Positions 1 through 6,360 of a DNA stretch of 9,211 nt are shown in pieces. The DNA is from Deltaproteobacteria bacterium (GTDB lineage Bacteria; Bdellovibrionota; FAC87; UBA2466): the NCBI GenBank assembly GCA_013205415.1, contig JABMMY010000298.1:1-9211 (forward strand). The letters are read 5' to 3'. The position numbers and the translations under genes were made by a program. Numbering within the stretch: position 1 is the first letter of the stretch; the number at the start of each line of letters is the position of its first letter. The notes under the pieces were generated by a model, which was not told where the DNA came from, searched no databases, and saw only the letters and a list, made by a program, of their open reading frames with translations.

Positions 1-1
1 G

Positions 2-1666
2 TCTGAAGATGAGTTTAATCAATTACTCACAATGAATAAAATGTATAATTTTGCCGATTATGACAAATTACTAAACTTAAAAAAATGGGCAGATAAAAAA
101 TATTTGCCTTGTCACTTCGTAGTTTCCGATGTGGGTGTGTCAGAGTTGTACTGGGCAGCGAAAGGCACCGCAGTCCTCCACCATTGGGTTCATTTATATG
201 ATGGTTTACTAGGTGGACGTGCGCAATACGGGTATCTAGTTCCATATTTAGCAGATTCAATATCAAGACTTTATGATAATCAGGGCCCGACTTCTTTTGT
301 ACGGCTTGCTTGGATGATTTATTTTTGTATTTCTATCTTATATTCGTTATTTTTATTTTTGATCTTTAAAAAACGACCATTGTTTGCGTTTGTGATGGTG
401 TTAATAACTTTATATATGTACACAAAAATGGGCCAATTTATCCTACTATTAGCCCCTGGATTTCATTTGCAGCGCGCGACGATATTGCTTGCCGTGGGTT
501 TGATATGGGGCAAACTTTATGTGACAGATCTTAAGAGATTTTCAAACGTAATTTTTATACTGCTGCTTTTGATACTATGTTATTTAGTAGATCCTGCATT
601 TGCATTGATTGGCTATGCTGCAGCAATGACATCGCTAATATTAATGAAGAAAGCTTATTGGTGGAGGACTATATTTGAGCGACGGCGAAACATTATTTTG
701 ATGAGCTTGGTTGGAGTAATTGGATTTGGTTGCATTTTATTGTTTTCTAGCTCGATGTTATATATTCAGGACAAACTATTTAATGGCGAGCCTGGTTTGT
801 TTAAATTTACTTTAGTTGATTATGTGCGTGAGTTTTGTTTATTTGGTGTAGTAGCCGTTTATACTTGGGTATATAGATATACGGGTTCACCAATTGCGAT
901 CTATTCGGTAATCGTCGCATTTTTTGTGTCTTTTTACTATTTAATTACGCCGGACAGTTTCCATTTCAAATATCAAATTATTTGTTCTGTGCCATTTTTG
1001 GGTTGGGTGCTCATAAGTTTCACCGATTATGTGCATAGATTTTCTACTCTAAACCCTGGTGCCAGAATATTTGGATATCGAATTTGTTCTACAGATAAAT
1101 TTCCCAATTTTTCAAAAATAGGGGTGGGTTTTTCAATTACTTCACTCATAGTAGCAATTATATATAATGTGATTTCAGTACCTAATGAATTCCACCTGAG
1201 AACTAATTATATTGATAGTAGTTATTTATCTAGCACAAAAATACTTAACATCAATGGCAAGAAAATTGATGCTGATTTAAGTGACAAAGCACAAAGAATA
1301 TTAAATTCTTATCCAATTGGGTACAAGGGAATAACCGTTAGCGAGCTTGATAAGTATATAGAATTTATATATGGAATAAAAAATGGATTTGACTCTCCCG
1401 ATTTGGTGAGTTGGATTGATTCGGATAAAAAGTTGAATGCTTTATTAAGAAATACTCGTGGATTTATTTTTATTATTGACAAAGAAGCGAGTTATATTAA
1501 TTTGTCAAAGCAATTGCTATATTCACATCCTATATTGGGTAGTATGGCGATTGCTTCTAAGATTAAAACATCAGGCCTAATCAGAGTCAGAGATTTTACT
1601 ACTCACATCGAAGGAATGTGTTCGAAAATTTACTTCAATACTTATTGGAATGTGTTTCAATGCTAG
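2..1666 (+). CDS. Polytopic membrane protein, possibly GT-C-like envelope polysaccharide protein (5' partial)
   Basis: The reading frame is open to the left edge of the window. The first ATG (position 32) has no Shine-Dalgarno sequence before it and ten sense codons precede it, so the true start probably lies outside. Counting from that ATG (544 residues), about nine hydrophobic segments can be seen near residues 92-112, 117-142, 148-164, 170-206 (probably two), 221-246, 265-281, 287-306, 313-330 and 364-383, followed by a soluble tail of about 160 residues. Before the first segment lies a hydrophilic stretch with HHWVHLYDGLLGG and QYGYLVPYL, which resembles the loop seen in large GT-C-type membrane glycosyltransferases and related O-antigen-locus proteins. 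No catalytic residues can be assigned. Base composition is clearly more AT-rich than in the gat genes, suggesting horizontal acquisition, which is common for polysaccharide genes. It converges with the minus-strand cluster. The membrane-protein call is firm; the polysaccharide role is inference. Confidence 0.75.
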   Translation, partial: SEDEFNQLLTMNKMYNFADYDKLLNLKKWADKKYLPCHFVVSDVGVSELYWAAKGTAVLHHWVHLYDGLLGGRAQYGYLVPYLADSISRLYDNQGPTSFVRLAWMIYFCISILYSLFLFLIFKKRPLFAFVMVLITLYMYTKMGQFILLLAPGFHLQRATILLAVGLIWGKLYVTDLKRFSNVIFILLLLILCYLVDPAFALIGYAAAMTSLILMKKAYWWRTIFERRRNIILMSLVGVIGFGCILLFSSSMLYIQDKLFNGEPGLFKFTLVDYVREFCLFGVVAVYTWVYRYTGSPIAIYSVIVAFFVSFYYLITPDSFHFKYQIICSVPFLGWVLISFTDYVHRFSTLNPGARIFGYRICSTDKFPNFSKIGVGFSITSLIVAIIYNVISVPNEFHLRTNYIDSSYLSSTKILNINGKKIDADLSDKAQRILNSYPIGYKGITVSELDKYIEFIYGIKNGFDSPDLVSWIDSDKKLNALLRNTRGFIFIIDKEASYINLSKQLLYSHPILGSMAIASKIKTSGLIRVRDFTTHIEGMCSKIYFNTYWNVFQC

Positions 1667-1798
1667 TTTTCCATCTGGATAGCAGAAGTAGTGATGAGTA
1701 TCTTGAAAATATATCATCGCAAACATGCTTCACTTCTACAATTTCAAGAACACCTTAAAGAAGTAAGATTGTGAAATCAATGCAGGGAAAAGATTTAT

Positions 1799-1911
1799 TC
1801 GTAACTATTCAGCTCTGCGTTTGAGTTTTTCTGGACTCACACTGGAATCCTGCATAGGGCACAAACGTGTTGCGGCCAGAAAAACTCAAACGCAGAGCTG
1901 AATAGTTACGA
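1799..1911. repeat. Perfect 36-bp inverted repeat with 41-nt loop (MITE- or IS-end-like palindrome)
   Basis: Positions 1799-1834 and 1876-1911 are exact reverse complements (36 bp), separated by 1835-1875. The outer part of each arm reads GTAACTATTCAGCTCTGCG. No T-run follows either arm, so it does not look like an ordinary intrinsic terminator, although any transcript crossing it would fold into a very long hairpin. The outer GTAA recalls the tips of IS66-family elements, so it may be a non-autonomous or internally deleted element. No 8-bp target duplication is visible on the flanks: atttattc on the left and gatagact on the right. The repeat itself is certain; its identity is not. Confidence 0.8.
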
Positions 1912-2016
1912 TAGACTCATTAATCCGAGTACCAAAATTAACCTTAAAGGAGGCTCTTACAGAGAAAAAATGGGCTCTTCAGAAAAAGAAACTATTGCAA
2001 TTGACACAGCAAGGCA

Positions 2017-2259
2017 TTAAACAGCATTTCTGTCGCTCGTTAGGTGGGTCAGTTTCAGATAATCGGGCACTCTGGGATCTTCATGGGCTATTGTCCGTAA
2101 TATTGAAACGGTTTTATCTTGGGAGGCATTATCAATAAAAATATGTTCGTACGCATAACCTGAAAGAGAATTAAAAACCTCCAAAACGGCAGATCTTAAG
2201 TTTCTGACATTGGCCTCTTCATTATAACAAGGGGTTACTATGCCAATTCGTTTGAACAT
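2017..2259 (-). pseudogene. Truncated 5' fragment of a GT2 glycosyltransferase, paralogue of the intact gene at 2842-3807
   Basis: The first 64 codons align without gaps to the N-terminus of the intact glycosyltransferase at 2842-3807. Both have TPCYNEE, NVRNLRSAVLE, EHIFIDNAS and DKTVSILR. At the DNA level a 34-base block is identical (2179-2212 against 3727-3760). Homology stops after HEDPRV near position 2068, and the remaining 16 codons to the stop are unrelated. What is left is the first part of the GT-A nucleotide-binding fold. The acidic LQD motif, the acceptor region and both membrane helices are missing, so it cannot be an active enzyme. The upstream leader also matches that of the intact gene. 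It is probably the relic of a tandem or duplicated glycosyltransferase cut by rearrangement next to the 36-bp inverted repeat and the transposase remnant. Confidence 0.85.
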
Positions 2260-2268
2260 TTTGGATTG

Positions 2269-2297
2269 ACGATAGACGGGCTTACTTCACTAATCAA
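2269..2297 (-). promoter_or_regulatory. Promoter-like leader of the truncated glycosyltransferase copy
   Basis: On the minus strand, TTGATT (2292-2297) and TATCGT (2269-2274) are separated by 17 nt. The same boxes at the same spacing precede the intact paralogue (3815-3843). Over 31 aligned bases I count 24 identities, with the differences mostly in the spacer. The match to sigma-70 boxes is modest, so the main support is conservation between the two copies. Confidence 0.4.
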
Positions 2298-2620
2298 CTT
2301 TTTTTAAAGGTAGACTTAGGAAGCCCTGTAAATTATTCGCTCAAAAAGTCATGCATGCTTCAAGTGAAAATCAGGCGCGTGTTGCATTTGAGAGATTAAA
2401 AGTAAAAATGGGACAGGATGCACAACATTCTGTTTATTGGTTAGAAAAGAATTTGGATTCACTTTTAGTTCACTACCGATTTGATAAAAGGGTTTGGAGA
2501 ACTGTAAGGACACCAAATCCTATTGCGTGCGTGAACAAGGCGCGTAAAGGACGTGTGAAATCCATGGAAACACTTGGAGAAAGAACTCTTGAAACATTAA
2601 TTGCATTCACAGCAATGTAA
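2294..2620 (+). pseudogene. IS256-family (Mutator) transposase, C-terminal remnant
   Basis: From the ATG at 2351 an 89-residue frame carries the C-terminal signature of IS256-type transposases: an ARVAFERLK helix, SVYWLEKNLDSLL, HYRFDKRVWRTVRTPNPI and KSMETLGERTL followed by AFTA. Family members are around 400 residues with a DDE catalytic triad, and both aspartates would lie upstream and are absent. The family motif here normally reads TTNPIE followed by an Arg/Lys-rich stretch, and its glutamate is thought to be the third catalytic residue. This copy has NPIA (Ala59) and a worn basic stretch (CVNKARKGR). The frame is open back to 2294, and similarity seems to fade close to where the glycosyltransferase leader homology ends (about 2299). 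No terminal inverted repeats are visible. It is a dead relic, but it shows that an insertion sequence once sat in this gap. Confidence 0.8.
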
Positions 2621-2791
2621 GGCAACTAAAAAACTGGCTCGGTTTATCGGTCACATTATAAATCTCAGCCCAATTGTAAAATGGCGAAACGAAATCTTTG
2701 GTAGCCCCATCGTTAATAAATTTATTTAAAAGGCTCACCATCTCTCCAGTGTAGAAGATTGAGTTCCGGCAGGTTCTTTACTCTGAGTCAT
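2607..2791 (-). pseudogene. Possible broken minus-strand gene downstream of the glycosyltransferase (unidentified)
   Basis: Just below the glycosyltransferase stop on the same strand, an ATG at 2791 opens a 18-codon frame (MTQSKEPAGTQSSTLERW). A different frame then runs from about 2783 to a stop at 2607 with protein-like composition, including NSIFYTGEMVSLLNKF, DFVSPFYNWAEIYNV and DKPSQFF. Its last codons overlap the transposase remnant. A +1/-1 shift could join the two into the start of a third gene of the polysaccharide operon, destroyed by the insertion sequence. I do not recognise a family, and short open frames like this can occur by chance. Confidence 0.25.
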
Positions 2792-2841
2792 ATTTAGTAT
2801 TCGACTAGTGTGTGACTGTTGATAGATTCATGTTCGCTTTG

Positions 2842-3807
2842 CTATTTTTCCAAAGTATTTGCTTTGTCTAACCTATCGAATCCGATTCTTTCCCGTTCAA
2901 CGACTAAGGGTCTCTTTAGAACCTGAGTATGAATAGCACCAATATATTCTCCAATAATTCCTATAAAAAATAACAATACCGAACACAAAAAGAATATTCC
3001 TATTAATATGGGGGCGGTTCCCATTGTGAATTGGTCCCAAAATACAAGCTTAGCAATAAGGTAGCCAACAGATATCAAAAAACTAAAGGCCGATGAGGCA
3101 AAGCCCAATAAAGTGGCAAATCTCAGTGGGATTTTAGAGTGATTTGTAATACCCAGCATTGCAATGTCATAAAGGGTGTAAAAATTATTTTTTGTAATTC
3201 CTCGGCGACGACTTTTTTGTGTGTAGAGGATTTTTGCCGATTCAAAACCGATATCGGCTACCATGCCTCTAAAATAGGGATAGGGATCATCTATTTTTTT
3301 TATAATATCTATGACCTGTCGATCATATAGTCCAAAGCCGGAGTAGTTTTTAACAAGCTCAATTTCAGCCATCCGATTAATGAGATGATAATAGATCTTT
3401 CTAATTCCAAACATCATCGCAGATTCTTCGCTCTCCACCTTAACACCCAAAACTACCTTATACCCTCTTTCCCACTCTCTAATAAAATCAAGAATCAGTT
3501 CGGGGGGGTCTTGAAGATCGGCAACTAAAATAATAATGGCATCACCTTCTGCCTGAAGAATCGCATGGTGGGGGGAGCGAATGTGGCCAAAGTCTCTCGT
3601 GTTTATAATGACCTTTACTCTCGCATCTTCATGAGCCATCTCCCTTAATATCGAAACGGTTTTATCTTTCGATGCATTGTCGATGAAAATATGTTCGTGC
3701 TCATAGGCGGGAAGAGATTTAAAAATCTCCAAAACGGCAGATCTTAAGTTTCTGACATTGCCTTCCTCATTGTAGCAGGGAGTAATGATACTAATGCTTT
3801 TGTTCAT
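2842..3807 (-). CDS. GT2-family glycosyltransferase with two C-terminal membrane helices (polyprenyl-phosphate glycosyltransferase type)
   Basis: It likely transfers a sugar from a nucleotide donor to a polyprenyl (undecaprenyl) phosphate or a related acceptor at the inner face of the cytoplasmic membrane. It resembles the DPM1/GtrB/ArnC group. From the ATG at 3807 it has 321 residues. ITPCYNEE (8-15) opens the GT-A fold, D43 lies in FIDNAS, and the acidic ADLQDPPE motif (96-103) holds D97 and D100 for metal and donor binding. SRRRGITK (199-206) matches the conserved basic loop, and two hydrophobic helices lie near 228-255 and 265-288. A TTG at 3825 would add six residues. I prefer the ATG because the truncated paralogue aligns from its own ATG, and the two leaders differ by two bases just upstream, which rules out shared upstream coding. 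No Shine-Dalgarno sequence is visible. It lies 101 nt downstream of gmd on the same strand. Sugar and acceptor are unknown. Confidence 0.88.
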   Translation of the reverse strand: MNKSISIITPCYNEEGNVRNLRSAVLEIFKSLPAYEHEHIFIDNASKDKTVSILREMAHEDARVKVIINTRDFGHIRSPHHAILQAEGDAIIILVADLQDPPELILDFIREWERGYKVVLGVKVESEESAMMFGIRKIYYHLINRMAEIELVKNYSGFGLYDRQVIDIIKKIDDPYPYFRGMVADIGFESAKILYTQKSRRRGITKNNFYTLYDIAMLGITNHSKIPLRFATLLGFASSAFSFLISVGYLIAKLVFWDQFTMGTAPILIGIFFLCSVLLFFIGIIGEYIGAIHTQVLKRPLVVERERIGFDRLDKANTLEK

Positions 3808-3814
3808 TGGGGGG

Positions 3815-3843
3815 ACAATAGACAATGTTATTTAACTAATCAA
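3815..3843 (-). promoter_or_regulatory. Candidate promoter of the GT2 glycosyltransferase, conserved in the truncated copy
   Basis: The minus strand has TTGATT (3838-3843), 17 nt, then TATTGT (3815-3820), each four of six to sigma-70 consensus. Only 7 nt separate the -10-like box from the ATG at 3807, so a transcript from here would be nearly leaderless, in keeping with the missing Shine-Dalgarno sequence. Both boxes and the spacing recur before the truncated paralogue (2269-2297). Confidence 0.45.
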
Positions 3844-3908
3844 CCGATTAAGGGCAACTATCGCATACTAACAGGAGCTTTAATTCTTTATTCCTGCCCC
3901 CTAGAGGG

Positions 3909-4865
3909 TTACTTCGAATACCTCTTTAAATCTGCCTTCACCATCATCTCAATCATTTGAGGGAAACTCACTTCAGGTTTCCAGCCTAGTTCTCTCTCTA
4001 CCTTTTTGGGACAACCTGTAAGCTGTTCTACCTCGGCGGGACGTAAAAAAGAGGGGTCTATGATGACGTGATTTTCATAATTAAGCCCTACCGATTGAAA
4101 GGCAAGCTGGCAAAATTCGCGAACGGTGTGTGTGGTTCCGGTAGCCACTACATAATCTTTGGGATCCGGTTGTTGTAACATCAACCACATGGCTCTTACA
4201 TAATCCCCCGCAAATCCCCAGTCCCTTTTTGCCTCTAAATTCCCCAATCGCAGCTCCTTTGAAAGGCCCAACTTAATTTTGGCAACGCCATTGGTAATCT
4301 TTCTGGTGACAAACTCTAATCCTCTTCGAGGAGACTCGTGATTAAATAAAATTCCAGAAACTGCAAACATGTCATAGCTCTCTCGATAATTAATCGTTAG
4401 ATAGTGGCCATAAACCTTGGCAACTCCATAGGGGCTTCGGGGATAAAAAGGGGTGGTTTCAGTTTGTGGAGTTTCTAATACCTTGCCAAACATTTCAGAG
4501 GAACTCGCTTGATAGAATTTGGCCTTGGGAGCGGCATGTCGAATGGCCTCTAAAACTCTAGCAACTCCAATCCCTGTAAATTCTGCCGTTAATACGGGCT
4601 GTACAAATGAGGTCGGCACAAAAGATTGTGCTGCTAAATTATATACCTCATCGGGTCTTGAGGCCTCCACAGCTCTAGTGAGTGAGGTCTGGTCTAAAAG
4701 ATCTGCCTCAAAAAGATGAACACTATCTCTGATCTTCTGAATTCTTTCAAAGTTCTCTGACGAAGACCGCCTCACCACACCCCAAACCTCATACCCCTTA
4801 GAAAGCAAAAATTCTGCTAAGTAGGATCCATCTTGGCCTGTAATTCCTGTGATGAGTGCTCGCAT
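3909..4865 (-). CDS. gmd: GDP-mannose 4,6-dehydratase
   Basis: It converts GDP-D-mannose to GDP-4-keto-6-deoxy-D-mannose, the branch point to GDP-L-fucose, GDP-D-rhamnose, GDP-perosamine and related sugars of surface polysaccharides; cytosolic. It is an extended short-chain dehydrogenase of 318 residues. The NADP-binding glycine motif is TGITGQDG (6-13), RRSS (32-35) matches the family's cofactor-phosphate loop, NLAAQSFV is at 76-83, SSSEMFG (121-127) carries the catalytic Ser and Glu124, and YGVAK (146-150) gives the Tyr146/Lys150 pair. NHESPRRG (175-182) is a strong Gmd signature. The length suits the short bacterial form. The ATG at 4865 has a good ribosome-binding site. It lies 55 nt downstream of gatB and upstream of the glycosyltransferase on the same strand. 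No GDP-fucose synthase or GDP-rhamnose reductase gene is in the window, so the final sugar cannot be named. Confidence 0.95.
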   Translation of the reverse strand: MRALITGITGQDGSYLAEFLLSKGYEVWGVVRRSSSENFERIQKIRDSVHLFEADLLDQTSLTRAVEASRPDEVYNLAAQSFVPTSFVQPVLTAEFTGIGVARVLEAIRHAAPKAKFYQASSSEMFGKVLETPQTETTPFYPRSPYGVAKVYGHYLTINYRESYDMFAVSGILFNHESPRRGLEFVTRKITNGVAKIKLGLSKELRLGNLEAKRDWGFAGDYVRAMWLMLQQPDPKDYVVATGTTHTVREFCQLAFQSVGLNYENHVIIDPSFLRPAEVEQLTGCPKKVERELGWKPEVSFPQMIEMMVKADLKRYSK

Positions 4866-4870
4866 TATTT

Positions 4871-4876
4871 CCCCTT
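4871..4876 (-). promoter_or_regulatory. Ribosome-binding site of gmd
   Basis: AAGGGG on the minus strand, 5 nt before the ATG at 4865, supports that start. It contrasts with the glycosyltransferase and gatC starts, which show no such site. Confidence 0.7.
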
Positions 4877-4920
4877 ATGTAAAAAAACATACCTACTAGT
4901 ATTGTACTAAAATAAACTGT

Positions 4921-6360
4921 CTATTGATCTAAAAGTTTCTTAACAAGCTCATTGAGCAAAGCAGGATTTGCCTGTCCTTGAGTCTCCTTCATCACCTGTC
5001 CGACAAAAAAGCCTAAAAGTTTTATCTTTCCAGCTCTGTATTCGGCCGTTTGTGAAGGATGACTCTCAATCACCTTGCGTATGGCATTTTCTAGTGCTGC
5101 GGGATCACTGATCTGAACAAAACCCTTCTCTGTAATAATACTACTGGCATCTTTACCGGTCGCAAACATCTCTTCAAATACGGTTTTTGCGATCTTTCCG
5201 CTAATCTGACCACTATCAATTTTGACTATCAGTTCAGAAAGTTGCCCTGCTGTTACGGGCGAGGACTCAATCTCTTTTCCTACCGCATTAAGCCTTCCCA
5301 AAAGCTCATTCATCACCCAATTTGCGCTGGACTTTCCATTTTTAGATTCCGCAACTACCTTTTCAAAATATTGCGCCATCTCTTTAGAACTGGTCAGCAC
5401 CGCAGCATCGTAATCTGAAAGCTCAAAACTTTTCTTAAATCTTTCCGCCGCCTGCTTTGGAAGCTCCGGCATCTCGGCCCTTATTTTATCTAGCCATTCG
5501 ACGGAAATGACAAGACTTGGAAGATCTGGCTCTGGAAAATAACGGTAATCATGTGCATTTTCCTTTTCTCTCATGACCTCTGTAATGTTTTTTGCAGAAT
5601 TCCAACTGCGGGTCTGCTGGATTATTTTTTCTCCATCCTCAACGGCTAATACCTGCCGTTGCACCTCATACTCAATCGCTTTTTCTACAAACCTAAATGA
5701 ATTAATATTTTTTAATTCTACTCGGGTTCCAAATTTTTCTGTCCCCTTTAATCTGACAGAAATATTGGCGTCACACCGGAAATTACCCTCCTCCATATTG
5801 CCATCACAAATATCGGCATAGCGAAGAATACCTCTGATCGTTCTTAAATATTGTCCGGCCTCATGAGCCGTTCGCATGTCGGGTTCACTTACAATTTCAA
5901 TTAAAGGAACCCCCGAACGATTTAAATTTACCAGCGTTCCATAGGATTCATGATTTGATTTTCCCGCATCCTCTTCAAAGTGAATCCGAGTAATTCCAAT
6001 TCGTTTCTCATCTCCATTTTTAAAGCGAACGAATACCTCCCCTTTAGTGCAAAAGGGCTGCTCATACTGAGTGATCTGATACCCCTTAGGGAGATCGGGA
6101 TAGTAGTAATTTTTTCTTGCAAAAATACTTTCCAGGTGTGTCTGGCAATTCAAAGCAATAGCAGCTCTCACTCCAAGCTCCACAGCCTTTTTATTTATGA
6201 CCGGTAGAGCCCCCGGCTGTGCCGTGCAAATGGGACAAATCTGGGTGTTGGGCAAAGAACCAAATCGATTAGGGCATCGACAAAACATTTTACTGACGGT
6301 CAAAAGCTGCGCGTGAATCTCTAGTCCGATGACCGATTCATATTTTTCTATCGTCGACAT
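4921..6360 (-). CDS. gatB: Aspartyl/glutamyl-tRNA(Asn/Gln) amidotransferase subunit B
   Basis: This is the kinase and tRNA-binding subunit of GatCAB. It phosphorylates the side chain of mischarged Glu-tRNA(Gln) or Asp-tRNA(Asn) and receives ammonia from GatA to form the cognate amide. The 479 residues are full length for the family. The catalytic cradle includes VIGLEIHAQL (10-19) with Glu14 and His16, FARKNYYYPDLPKGYQI and HFEEDAGKSNH. CRC (27-29) and CPIC (42-45) form a likely zinc site. The C-terminal part, from about residue 330, is the helical and YqeY-like tail domain that holds the tRNA. The ATG at 6360 overlaps the gatA stop codon by 13 nt and has its own strong ribosome-binding site inside gatA. 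It is the last gene of the gatC-gatA-gatB operon. Nothing suggests loss of function. Confidence 0.97.
   Translation of the reverse strand: MSTIEKYESVIGLEIHAQLLTVSKMFCRCPNRFGSLPNTQICPICTAQPGALPVINKKAVELGVRAAIALNCQTHLESIFARKNYYYPDLPKGYQITQYEQPFCTKGEVFVRFKNGDEKRIGITRIHFEEDAGKSNHESYGTLVNLNRSGVPLIEIVSEPDMRTAHEAGQYLRTIRGILRYADICDGNMEEGNFRCDANISVRLKGTEKFGTRVELKNINSFRFVEKAIEYEVQRQVLAVEDGEKIIQQTRSWNSAKNITEVMREKENAHDYRYFPEPDLPSLVISVEWLDKIRAEMPELPKQAAERFKKSFELSDYDAAVLTSSKEMAQYFEKVVAESKNGKSSANWVMNELLGRLNAVGKEIESSPVTAGQLSELIVKIDSGQISGKIAKTVFEEMFATGKDASSIITEKGFVQISDPAALENAIRKVIESHPSQTAEYRAGKIKLLGFFVGQVMKETQGQANPALLNELVKKLLDQ

Noticed and set aside
1660..1774. Two tiny plus-strand frames after the membrane gene (ATG at 1660 overlapping its stop; ATG at 1694, 26 codons)
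   Set aside because: Too short, no ribosome-binding site, no recognisable motif. The stretch 1667-1798 holds nothing else that I can support.
1799..1911. Reading the 36-bp inverted repeat as an intrinsic terminator
   Set aside because: The stem is far longer than usual and no T-run follows on either strand.
1799..1911. CRISPR repeat or start of an array
   Set aside because: Only one inverted pair is present, with no direct repeats at regular spacing.
3808..3825. TTG start for the glycosyltransferase six codons upstream of the ATG
   Set aside because: The truncated paralogue differs by two bases in length in this segment, so it is not conserved coding, and the TTG has no ribosome-binding site.
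3891..3908. Short GC-rich hairpin (CCCTCTAGGG) after the gmd stop
   Set aside because: The stem is only three to four pairs with no T-run on the minus strand, so it is not a supportable terminator.
4876..4891. Small palindrome TATGT-6 nt-ACATA upstream of gmd
   Set aside because: Five-base AT-rich arms could arise by chance; I could also find no convincing promoter pair in the gatB-gmd gap.
5928..6122. Open frames opposite or within gatB, gatA and the 8195-9211 gene
   Set aside because: They overlap well-supported genes in other frames and carry no family motifs.
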